NCBI GenBank assembly: GCA_016708725.1
Contig: JADJFE010000004.1
Location: 115,840-179,839 of the forward strand
DNA from: Candidatus Aalborgicola bjergmarkensis
GTDB lineage: Bacteria > Pseudomonadota > Gammaproteobacteria > Burkholderiales > Burkholderiaceae_C
Length of the DNA: 64,000 nucleotides
Direction of reading: 5' to 3'
The notes beneath the pieces are model-generated. The model did not search any database, was not told the origin of the DNA, and saw nothing but the letters and a program-made list of their open reading frames with translations. Made by a program: the position numbers and the translations under genes. Positions 34,228-41,752 of the stretch are shown piece after piece; position 1 is the stretch's first letter; the number at the start of each line of letters is the position of its first letter.

Positions 34228-35160
34228 ATGAAGTACGTTGACTACTATGCTGCGCTGGGAGTGCCACGCGATGCCGACTTGGATCAAATCAAGAAAGCCT
34301 ACCGCGCACGCGCACACCAGCACCACCCGGATCGCTCGAAGGAGGCTGGTGCTGAAGAGAAGTTCAAGAACGCCGCGCTTGCCTATGCCACGCTCAAGGA
34401 CCCCGAAAAACGCGCGGCCTACGACCAGTTGGGTGTGCAGCAAGATGGCGAGGAAATGGCGGCACCGCGCAGCGGCCAACAGGGCTACACGTTCGACGCT
34501 GACATGCCCGGATTCGAGGGCATGGATATCTCGGATCTGCTGAATGCGATGGGCCGCAACCAACGTTTTCACAAACCGGGGCGCGCTTTTGAATCAGGTC
34601 CGCAACGCGGTCAAGACCTGGTTGACTCCGCACGCATCAGCCTGTTGCAGGCATATTCCGGTTGCACCTTGCATCTTTCCTTGCTCGAATCGGGCGACGT
34701 GCGCGAGCTGGCTGTCACCATACCTGCGGGCGTGCGCTCGGGTCAAAAACTGCGCTTACGCGGCAAAGGAGAGCGCGGCATACGAGGGGGTGAAGATGGA
34801 GACTTGTATCTGCACATTGAACTGACACCCCATCCGGTGTTTCGTGTAGACCAGCTCGACCTCTATTTCAACCTTGTGCTGAGTCCCTGGGAAGCCGCTA
34901 TCGGAGCCGACGTTACCGTCCCGGCGCTGGAAGGCGATGTCGTGCTGTCAGTGCCGCCTGGTACCAGCAGCGGCAGGAAACTGCGTCTGCGCAACCGGGG
35001 TCTGCCCGCCGGGACTGGCACCGCAGCGCCGCGTGGAGACATGTATGCCCTGGTGGCCATTGCGGTTCCTGGCCACCTGACGGAAGAGGAACGCCGCTTG
35101 TTCACCGAGCTATCGTGTATATCCCATTTTGCTCCCCGCTCGCTCCCCGCCAACCCCTGA
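34228..35160 (+). CDS. cbpA: DnaJ-class co-chaperone CbpA
   Basis: 310 residues. J domain (1-68) with the HPD motif in HQHHPDRSKEAG and the start YVDYYAALGVPRDADLDQIK. A Gly/Phe-poor linker follows, then the two-barrel DnaJ C-terminal substrate-binding region (RGQDLVDSARISLLQAYSG, SGQKLRLRGKGERG, LSVPPGTSSGRKLRLRNRGL). There is no zinc-finger domain, which distinguishes CbpA from DnaJ. It stimulates DnaK and in some species binds curved DNA. The CbpM-like modulator gene starts at the base after its stop. Confidence 0.92.
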   Translation: MKYVDYYAALGVPRDADLDQIKKAYRARAHQHHPDRSKEAGAEEKFKNAALAYATLKDPEKRAAYDQLGVQQDGEEMAAPRSGQQGYTFDADMPGFEGMDISDLLNAMGRNQRFHKPGRAFESGPQRGQDLVDSARISLLQAYSGCTLHLSLLESGDVRELAVTIPAGVRSGQKLRLRGKGERGIRGGEDGDLYLHIELTPHPVFRVDQLDLYFNLVLSPWEAAIGADVTVPALEGDVVLSVPPGTSSGRKLRLRNRGLPAGTGTAAPRGDMYALVAIAVPGHLTEEERRLFTELSCISHFAPRSLPANP

Positions 35161-35548
35161 ATGGACCGGAACATGAACGCAATACCAATTGAATCAATTG
35201 AACCAATTGAAACGCCCTGGCCTGAGTTTGGCGATGTCCTGGCCTTGCCCGAATTGGCGCTGGCTTGCGCCATGAGTTTGCCGGAGCTGCACGAGTTGAT
35301 GGAATACGGTGCTTTGTGCCCGATTGCGCAGCCGCCCGCCGAGCCGGTGTTTGCCATGAATTGCTTGGAGCCGTTACGCAAGGCCGGAAAGCTGCGCCGG
35401 GACTATGACCTGGACCTCTTTGTGGTGGTCATCCTTTGGGCGGACGACACTGCTCCTGAAACAAGTGATGGACTTTTTTCGGCACATCGACGTGCTGGAG
35501 GCACAGCTAAGAGCGCTGCAGGCGAGTTCCATGGGGTCTGAAACGTAG
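35161..35548 (+). pseudogene. cbpM: CbpM-like chaperone modulator, 3' end frameshifted
   Basis: The gene starts directly after the cbpA stop. The first about 96 codons give a MerR-like CbpM domain (LALPELALACAMSLPELHEL, then LRRDYDLDLFVVVIL). The intact frame then reads a low-quality tail and stops at 35541. Removing one base near 35450 gives LLLKQVMDFFRHIDVLEAQL and RALQASSMGSET to a stop at 35548, the expected amphipathic C-terminal helix of this family. CbpM binds the J domain of CbpA and inhibits it. Either a real mutation or a sequence error; the N-terminal part could still be made. Confidence 0.75.
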
Positions 35549-35592
35549 CCGAATACGTAGCCGAATACCCAAAAACTACCTGCGTGCCAGCC

Positions 35593-37008
35593 ATGCTACC
35601 CGTAGCGCCTTCGTCCAGTTTGAAACATTTCAGGCTATGGCGCCTTTTGGCCGTAGCTTTGGCATGCGTCGCAATTTGGAGTTGTGCGGCCTTGCAGGAG
35701 GTGCAGTATCTATCCGACTCTGTGGCGCAAGGGATGGCACCCACCGTGGTCGGGTCCCGTGGCGAGTTGAGCAAGAAGCGCAGCCGTGCCTTGCTGGCAG
35801 AGCGCTGGAAAAATTCATACCAGGACACCAAAGCACTGGCAGTGATCGAAGAGCTGGCCACAGGCCAACCGCTGATTGCCGGCAACAAGGTCACGCTGCT
35901 CTACGATGGGCCGCAGACCATGGCATCGATGATTGCGGCTATTGGCGCAGCCAAGGACCACATCAACCTGGAAACGTACATCTTTGACCAGGATGCGGTC
36001 GGGCTAAAGTTTGCTGATCTTTTGATTGCCCGCCAGCAAGCGGGGGTCCAGGTGCATATCATTTACGATGCCGTTGGCACGATGGGCACGCCACAGGCAT
36101 TCTTCGACAAAATGCGCAATGCGGGCATCCGTCTGGTGGCATTCAACCCCATCAATCCCCTGAAGCTGATCGGTTCGTGGTCACCCAACAACCGGGACCA
36201 TCGCAAGATACTGGTCGTGGACGGGCAGGTTGCTTTTACGGGTGGTGTGAACATCAGCAGCACCTACGCCAACAGTTCACTTTTTCGCTCTGTCAACTCG
36301 AAGTCGAACAAAAATGCCAAGATTGGCTGGCGTGACACCCACTTGCGCATCGAAGGTCCGGCAGTGGCCGCGCTACAGTGGGAGTTTTTGAATAGCTGGG
36401 CTATCCAGATGGCCCCCGCACTCGCTGACAGTCATTTTTTTCCCACACTGCAAAATGCCGGTAACCAGCTGGTGCGTATTCTTGCCAGTGCTCCGGGTGA
36501 AGACCACGACATTTACACAGCTTACATTCTGGCCATCAACGCAGCGGCCATGTCCGTGCATATTACCTGCGCATATTTCGTCCCGGACGTTCAAATTCTG
36601 CGAGCCTTGACCCAGGCGGCGCGGCGCGGTGTTGATGTGAAGGTCATCTTGCCAGGCGTAACGGATAGCCAACTGGTGTTTCATGCCGGGCGCTCGTTCT
36701 ATTCGGACATGCTGGCCAGCGGAATCAGGGTCTACGAACTGCAGGTTGCAGTACTGCATGCCAAAACCGCTGTCATTGACCGATTGTGGTCCACGGTGGG
36801 CTCTACCAATATTGACACACGCAGTTTTTTGCACAACTACGAAATCAATGCCGTTGTTTTCGACAACGCATTTGGCTTGGCACTGGAGTCGGCTTTTGAG
36901 GAGGATTTGCGTTTTTCCACCGAAGTGACATTGACGCAATGGGCGCAGCGTCCCCTTGCAGATCGGATCAAGGAGTGGACTGCCCGCCGATTGGAATACT
37001 GGCTTTAG
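35593..37008 (+). CDS. Cardiolipin synthase-like phospholipase D superfamily protein
   Basis: 471 residues from the ATG at 35593 (a GTG at 35584 is in frame). N-terminal membrane anchor (LLAVALACVAIWSCAAL). Two HKD-type catalytic motifs: HRKILVVDGQVAFTGG (about residue 200) and HAKTAVIDRLWSTVGSTNID (about 392), each with the family's following Gly/Asn. Such enzymes make cardiolipin from phosphatidylglycerol at the inner membrane (ClsA/ClsB type). It precedes a lipid-transport operon, so a role in membrane lipid adjustment is reasonable. Confidence 0.87.
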   Translation: MLPVAPSSSLKHFRLWRLLAVALACVAIWSCAALQEVQYLSDSVAQGMAPTVVGSRGELSKKRSRALLAERWKNSYQDTKALAVIEELATGQPLIAGNKVTLLYDGPQTMASMIAAIGAAKDHINLETYIFDQDAVGLKFADLLIARQQAGVQVHIIYDAVGTMGTPQAFFDKMRNAGIRLVAFNPINPLKLIGSWSPNNRDHRKILVVDGQVAFTGGVNISSTYANSSLFRSVNSKSNKNAKIGWRDTHLRIEGPAVAALQWEFLNSWAIQMAPALADSHFFPTLQNAGNQLVRILASAPGEDHDIYTAYILAINAAAMSVHITCAYFVPDVQILRALTQAARRGVDVKVILPGVTDSQLVFHAGRSFYSDMLASGIRVYELQVAVLHAKTAVIDRLWSTVGSTNIDTRSFLHNYEINAVVFDNAFGLALESAFEEDLRFSTEVTLTQWAQRPLADRIKEWTARRLEYWL

Positions 37009-37033
37009 AGCATGTGTTTAGAACGTTCAGAAC

Positions 37034-37053
37034 GTGTGCCAGCGTACGGACGG
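37034..37053 (+). promoter_or_regulatory. Shared upstream element before the MCE lipid-transport operon
   Basis: GTGTGCCAGCGTACGGACGG, 74 bp before the ATG at 37127. It is the best reference copy for the recurring element. Confidence 0.5.
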
Positions 37054-37126
37054 CGCGGGTTTTAGCGCACATAGTACATCCTCGGATCGTACCCACCCAT
37101 CAAACCCAGGCCCCGAGGACAAGCAC

Positions 37127-37960
37127 ATGATTGAAGCCGTCATGGATACGCCCGCCCAGCAGCACCCTGCCTTTCTGGAGCGTGTGGGCCTGAGCGTTGC
37201 CACGGCGTTTGAGGAAGCTTTTGCGTTGCTGGGTTTCCTGGGGGAATGTGCCGTGGCGCTGTGTGGCTGGTGCGCGCATCCGGCGCGCGTGCGCTGGCGC
37301 CCCATTGTGTTCAACCTGCGCAGTTCCGGAGTGGATGCCCTGCCCATCGTCGGCTTGCTGTCGTTCCTGCTCGGGATTGTGGTGGCCTACCAGGGTGCAG
37401 GCCAGTTGCGCCAGTATGGTGCCAATATCTTTGTCGCCGATCTGGTGGGTTTATCCATGCTGCGGGAGTTTGCGCCCTTGATTACCGCCATCATCCTTGC
37501 CGGGCGCTCCGGTTCTGCCTACGCCGCACAGATTGGCACCATGGCAGTGACGGAGGAGATTGATGCCATGCGCACCATCGGCATCGCTCCGCTGGAAATG
37601 CTGGTGCTGCCAAAGGTGATTGCGCTGGTGATCGCACTTCCCCTGCTGACGGTGTTTGCCGACGTACTGGGGGTCTGCGGCGGCATGCTCATGGCCAGCT
37701 CACAACTGGGTGTTGGTCCGGGCGAATTTCTGGATCGCTTTTCCAAGGCCGTCAGCATGACCAGTTACCTGGTGGGCCTCGGCAAGGCTCCGGTCTTTGC
37801 GGCCATCATCGCGCTGGTGGGCTGCTTTCAGGGTTTTCGCACCCACGGCAGCGCTGACAGCGTCGGACTGCACACCACGCGCGCGGTGGTTCAGTCGATC
37901 TTCCTGGTTATCGTTGCGGACGCGCTGTTCTCGGTCGCCTTCAGCGTGCTGGATCTCTGA
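37127..37960 (+). CDS. MlaE-family permease of an MCE-type lipid ABC transporter
   Basis: 277 residues from the ATG at 37127. Typical MlaE features: VDALPIVGLLSFLLGIVVAY, a REFAPLITAIILAGRSGSAY segment, GTMAVTEEIDAMRTIGI and GKAPVFAAIIALVGCFQGF, with about five membrane helices. It forms the inner-membrane part of a phospholipid transporter with the ATPase and MCE proteins encoded next. The N-terminal about 55 residues precede the first conserved block. The gene starts the operon 37127-40931, with consecutive genes separated by 1 bp or overlapping by 4. Confidence 0.92.
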   Translation: MIEAVMDTPAQQHPAFLERVGLSVATAFEEAFALLGFLGECAVALCGWCAHPARVRWRPIVFNLRSSGVDALPIVGLLSFLLGIVVAYQGAGQLRQYGANIFVADLVGLSMLREFAPLITAIILAGRSGSAYAAQIGTMAVTEEIDAMRTIGIAPLEMLVLPKVIALVIALPLLTVFADVLGVCGGMLMASSQLGVGPGEFLDRFSKAVSMTSYLVGLGKAPVFAAIIALVGCFQGFRTHGSADSVGLHTTRAVVQSIFLVIVADALFSVAFSVLDL

Positions 37961-37961
37961 C

Positions 37962-38786
37962 ATGCAGAACAATACCTTGGCAAATGAAGCAGCCATCGAG
38001 ATGCACAAGGTGGTGACACGTTTTGGCACCCACGTAGTGCACAGCGGGGTTGATCTGCAGGTGCGCCGTGGTGAGATATTCGCCGTCATTGGTGGCAGCG
38101 GTTCGGGTAAGTCAACCCTGTTGCGGGAAATGATTTTGCTGCACACCCCTGATGCGGGCAGCATCCGGGTACTGGGGACTGACCTGGTTGGCATCAAGGA
38201 TGCCGCCGCTCTGGCGTTGCGCCAGCGCTTTGGTGTGCTGTTTCAGCACGGCGGCTTGTTTGGCTCGCTGACGGTGCTTGAAAATATCGGGCTGCCCCTG
38301 CGCGAGCACACCAAGCGGAGCGACCAGGAGATTGATGCAATCGCCGCTGCCAAGCTGTCCATGGTCGGGCTTAAATTGGACGTTGCGAGTCAGTTTCCTA
38401 CAGAACTGAGCGGCGGCATGATGAAGCGTGCCGCGCTGGCACGTGCGCTGGTGTTTGAGCCGGAACTGCTGTTCCTGGATGAACCAACCGCCGGGCTTGA
38501 TCCTGAAAGTGCCGCTGGCATCGACACCCTGGTGCTTGATTTACGTGCGCACTCCGGATTGACGGTTGTCATGGTCACGCATGATCTGGATTTGCTCTGG
38601 CAGGTCACGGATCGCGTGGCGGTGCTGGCCGAAGGCACGGTCCAGGGCATTGGTTCCATGGCCGAACTGGCCGGCATTGCCAAACCGGCCATCCGGGCCT
38701 TTTTTGAAGGTCCGCGCGCGCGCGCTGCACAGACACAGACACAGACACTTTCAACCGACAAGGAGCCATCATCGAAACCAAAGTGA
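37962..38786 (+). CDS. MlaF-like ATP-binding subunit of an MCE-type ABC transporter
   Basis: 274 residues. Walker A GGSGSGKST, Q-loop FGVLFQHGGLF, signature LSGGMMKRAALARAL, Walker B ELLFLDEPTAGLD and switch His in VMVTHDLD are all present. The Mla-type QHGGLFGSLTV segment identifies the subfamily. The C-terminal tail (TQTQTQTLSTDKEPSSKPK) is unusually polar and comes from a CA-repeat. It overlaps the next gene by 4 bp if GTG 38783 is used. Confidence 0.93.
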   Translation: MQNNTLANEAAIEMHKVVTRFGTHVVHSGVDLQVRRGEIFAVIGGSGSGKSTLLREMILLHTPDAGSIRVLGTDLVGIKDAAALALRQRFGVLFQHGGLFGSLTVLENIGLPLREHTKRSDQEIDAIAAAKLSMVGLKLDVASQFPTELSGGMMKRAALARALVFEPELLFLDEPTAGLDPESAAGIDTLVLDLRAHSGLTVVMVTHDLDLLWQVTDRVAVLAEGTVQGIGSMAELAGIAKPAIRAFFEGPRARAAQTQTQTLSTDKEPSSKPK

Positions 38787-39712
38787 ACTATTCCCTGGTC
38801 GGTGCTTTTGTCCTGGTCCTGGGCGCGGTGCTGATAGCAGGCGTGCTGTGGCTCGCCTCCGGTGGTGCCTGGCAAAAGAAGTACGACGTGTATCTGGCGG
38901 TTGAAAGCGAATCGGTGGCCGGGCTCAATCCGGGTGCGCCCGTCAAATACAACGGCGTGGATGTCGGTAAGGTGCAGTCCATTCAGTTGGACCAGGCTCA
39001 TCCTGAGCGCGTGAACCTGCTGCTGGCAATAGAGCGTGCGACACCCGTCAAAGAAGACACCATCGCGATTCTGAGGATACAAGGACTGACCGGCATCGCC
39101 TACGTTGAACTCAGCGGTGGCAGCGTCGCCTCAGCACCGCTGCGCGCCAAGGCCGGTGCCAGCTATCCCGAGATTCGAACCGCGCCCTCGCTGGCGGCCC
39201 GGCTGGAAAACGTTCTCACCAGTGTCTTGTCCAAAGTCGATAGCACGTCCAGCAACCTCAACGCTATTCTGAGCAAAGAAAATCAGGTGGCATTCCAAAG
39301 CGCATTGGCCGACCTGGCGCTGGTAGCGCACACCGTTGCGGCGCGCAAGGACAGTATTGACAGCGGCCTTGCAGATGCGGAACGTATCCTGAAAAACACG
39401 GCTCGGGCAAGCGTAAAAATCGACGCACTGGTAACGCGCATCGGACGCGGAGCCGACGCCGTCGAAAAGATGGGCAACGAAGTCTCCAAAACAAGCATCA
39501 ACGCGGGCAAGACGCTCGACACGGTGGGCGCAGATGTGAAACGCTTCAGCACCGAAACGCTGCCAGAACTGGAACGTTTGCTGGGTGAGCTCAGCACCTT
39601 GAGTGCCTCGTTGCGCCGCCTGACCGAGCAGACCCGGCGCGACCCCAGAGGACTCATTTTTGGACACACGCCGGTGCCGGACGGTCCGGGCGAGACAGGG
39701 GGAAATCCGTGA
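38783..39712 (+). CDS. MlaD-like MCE-domain protein
   Basis: 309 residues with the GTG start at 38783. An N-terminal membrane anchor (VGAFVLVLGAVLIAGVLWLA) is followed by one MCE domain (about 35-110: VYLAVESESVAGLNPGAPVK, GLTGIAYVELSGG) and a long helical tail to about 290, which in this family forms a periplasmic channel. The AGGAG ribosome-binding site at 38761-38765 is 17 nt from GTG but only 5 nt from an in-frame ATC at 38771, which would give a start like METKVNYS. Either an ATC start or loss of an original ATG is possible. Part of the lipid transporter encoded by this operon. Confidence 0.88.
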   Translation: MNYSLVGAFVLVLGAVLIAGVLWLASGGAWQKKYDVYLAVESESVAGLNPGAPVKYNGVDVGKVQSIQLDQAHPERVNLLLAIERATPVKEDTIAILRIQGLTGIAYVELSGGSVASAPLRAKAGASYPEIRTAPSLAARLENVLTSVLSKVDSTSSNLNAILSKENQVAFQSALADLALVAHTVAARKDSIDSGLADAERILKNTARASVKIDALVTRIGRGADAVEKMGNEVSKTSINAGKTLDTVGADVKRFSTETLPELERLLGELSTLSASLRRLTEQTRRDPRGLIFGHTPVPDGPGETGGNP

Positions 39713-40350
39713 AAACCATTATTCAGCGCATGGCTGTGGGTGCCTGCGTGCTGACCCTGTGCGGGTGCAGCCTTTTGCGCCAAGCGAGTGCACCGCCACC
39801 GACGTTTTACGCGCTCGACGATGCCAGCAGCCAAACCCCGCCACTCCCAGTCGCAAGTGGGGTAAGTGGGGTAAGTGGGCCGCGTTCACTGCCCACGCTG
39901 ATCGTCAACCCGCCCCATGCCGCCTCGGGATTTGACAGCCAGCGCATCATCTATATCCGCCAGAACCACCAGTTGGCGTACTTTGCCCAGAGCGAGTGGA
40001 TTGATCCGCCAGCGCACATGCTCGGCCCGCTGCTGGTGACGGCAGTCAACCGAACCGGGGCCTTTGCTGCCGTGGTGTTGATGCCAGCCACCGCCTCGGG
40101 TGACCTGCGGCTTGATACCGAGATCATTCGGCTGCAACACAATTTTCAATTCAGCCCTAGCCGTGTGCAACTGACCTTGCGTGCCTACCTCATTGATGAC
40201 AAAACCCGGCGTGTTCTGGCCTGGCGGGAATTCAACGCAGAGGCAGAGGCCAGCAGCGAAACCCCGCAAGGTGGCGTGACCGCCGCCAACGAGGTCGTGC
40301 AAGAGGTGTTGGAAAAGCTGGCACAGTTCCTGACCACAAGACAAAAATGA
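39709..40350 (+). CDS. ABC-type transport auxiliary lipoprotein (PqiC/MlaB-independent type)
   Basis: 213 residues, overlaps the MCE gene by 4 bp. Lipobox near residue 20 (VLTLCGCSLL). The mature part has TLIVNPPHAASGFDSQRIIY, QLAYFAQSEWIDPPAHML and a C-terminal ANEVVQEVLEKLAQFL helix, typical of the auxiliary outer-membrane lipoproteins that accompany MCE systems. Probably the outer-membrane partner of the lipid channel. A short repeat encoding SGVSGVSG lies near residue 50. Confidence 0.87.
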   Translation: MKTIIQRMAVGACVLTLCGCSLLRQASAPPPTFYALDDASSQTPPLPVASGVSGVSGPRSLPTLIVNPPHAASGFDSQRIIYIRQNHQLAYFAQSEWIDPPAHMLGPLLVTAVNRTGAFAAVVLMPATASGDLRLDTEIIRLQHNFQFSPSRVQLTLRAYLIDDKTRRVLAWREFNAEAEASSETPQGGVTAANEVVQEVLEKLAQFLTTRQK

Positions 40351-40931
40351 AAACCAAACCCGAACCCAAACCCGAAGCCACTACTGACACCGAACAGGAC
40401 CAGATCAGCTTGAATATTGCAGCCGTACACAAGTTCTATGATCGCGAAGAAAGCAAGATCAGCCATTCTCAACGGCTGCTGGAACGTGTTGACGAGCTGG
40501 CAGGTAAGTCCGGCTTTCTTGCCTTCATTGTGTTTTTTGTTGTGATCTGGATTGTGTCTAACGTGCTCTGCTTGGAACTGGGGTACGGGGAGTTTGATCC
40601 GGCACCCTATTTATGGTTGCAAGGAATTATCGGGCTGTGTGCCTTGCTCACGTCCATCATGGTTTTGAGCAAACAAAATCGGCTGGCAAAGCTTGCCGAA
40701 CAGCGCGCCAATCTGGATCTGAAAGTCACTTTGCTGACGGAACAAAAGGCCGCGAAATTGATCGATTTGCTGGAGGAACTGCGGCGCGATTTGCCCAATG
40801 TGAAAAACCGGCACGACGCAGATGCCCAGACGCTGCAACAGTCCATGAATCCTTCACTGGTCCTGGCGGCATTGGATGAACACCCCGAGAGCCAGAGCCC
40901 CGCAAACCAAGCCGTGGAGCCAGTCGCGTGA
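40347..40931 (+). CDS. DUF1003 membrane protein
   Basis: 194 residues, overlapping the lipoprotein gene by 4 bp, so it is the last gene of the operon. Two membrane helices (FLAFIVFFVVIWIVSNVLCL and WLQGIIGLCALLTSIMVL) followed by a QNRLAKLAEQRANLDLKVTL helical segment are diagnostic of DUF1003. The N-terminus is polar and charged. The function of this family is unknown; coupling to an MCE transporter suggests an envelope role. Confidence 0.88.
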   Translation: MKTKPEPKPEATTDTEQDQISLNIAAVHKFYDREESKISHSQRLLERVDELAGKSGFLAFIVFFVVIWIVSNVLCLELGYGEFDPAPYLWLQGIIGLCALLTSIMVLSKQNRLAKLAEQRANLDLKVTLLTEQKAAKLIDLLEELRRDLPNVKNRHDADAQTLQQSMNPSLVLAALDEHPESQSPANQAVEPVA

Positions 40932-40960
40932 GCCATTGACCGAAACACGACTGCGCAGTT

Positions 40961-41251
40961 TTATAGCTGGGATTTGAAATAATGAAATGAGTGGGTAAAG
41001 GCGTCGCGCACTTTCTCCATCTCCGCGACCATGGCGTCCCAGGTCTCTTCAGTGGAAACCTTGAGTTCATCAAATTTGGCCCCAGCCAGCTTCGACTCAT
41101 GGCGCAGCTTGCGCATTTCTTCCTGGTAAGCGTGGCGCACGTCATCCTTGACTTCTTGCGCCTTGGTTTCGAGCTTGTTCATATTTTCATTGAGCTCGTC
41201 GAGTTGAATCTTCATTTTTTCGACGTAAGCGTCACGATTTGGACTTGACAT
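40961..41251 (-). CDS. Small coiled-coil protein of unknown function
   Basis: 96 residues from the ATG at 41251 (AAGGAACC upstream). Highly charged, almost entirely helical with heptad character (YVEKMKIQLDELNENMNKLE, later AWDAMVAEMEKVRDAF-like). No membrane segment. Similar small coiled-coil proteins accompany stress and envelope genes in betaproteobacteria (from memory). It is divergent from the genes at 41507 onward. Confidence 0.72.
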   Translation of the reverse strand: MSSPNRDAYVEKMKIQLDELNENMNKLETKAQEVKDDVRHAYQEEMRKLRHESKLAGAKFDELKVSTEETWDAMVAEMEKVRDAFTHSFHYFKSQL

Positions 41252-41359
41252 GGTGGGTTCCTTAAAGAATTGAATTGCGAATGGGTTGTTTCGCTTGTAA
41301 GCCAATGCCTAGCTGGCTGGCCGACTGCGAGATGGTAGGCAAGTGCGCCAGGAGACTCT

Positions 41360-41379
41360 GTGCACCAGCGCACATACGG
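41360..41379 (+). promoter_or_regulatory. Shared upstream element before the glucan synthase genes (GTGCACCAGCGCACATACGG)
   Basis: Fits the 20-bp consensus well. It lies in the 255-bp divergent region between the coiled-coil gene and the small membrane protein gene. A second GTGCGC palindrome (TGGTGCGCTTGCGCACA) is at about 41396-41412. Confidence 0.45.
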
Positions 41380-41506
41380 CCATTATTCAACCCATGGTGC
41401 GCTTGCGCACAGACCCCTATCCCACGGTGCATGCACGATGCAGCCAGCGCCAGGCACCAGGCGCCAATTCATCCAGAAAGCCACTGCTTTGGCAGTGATA
41501 CACACC

Positions 41507-41749
41507 ATGAAACACACCAGTATCCACGTTGCGCAATGGAAAACATCCTCCTTTGGTCAGTCTGCCGACACTTCGCCGGTAGACCTGGATGCTTTACAGG
41601 AACATCTGACAGTTTGCAGAAAACCACAACGTGCTGCATTCATCCTGCAGCAATCGGCAAAGGTGCTGGGCGGTTTTCTGACCGCGCGTGTGATGACGAC
41701 ACTGGTAGTGGCTAGCCTTCTTGCGACCGCATTCTTGCGGGCATGGTGA
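41507..41749 (+). CDS. Small membrane protein of unknown function
   Basis: 80 residues from the ATG at 41507; an upstream in-frame ATG at 41438 is also possible and no good ribosome-binding site decides between them. The N-terminal part is polar (DTSPVDLDALQEHLTVCRKP) and the C-terminus is a single membrane helix (VMTTLVVASLLATAFLRAW). It ends 3 bp before the glucan synthase start, so it is probably co-transcribed with it. No family recognised. Confidence 0.55.
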   Translation: MKHTSIHVAQWKTSSFGQSADTSPVDLDALQEHLTVCRKPQRAAFILQQSAKVLGGFLTARVMTTLVVASLLATAFLRAW

Positions 41750-41752
41750 AGC

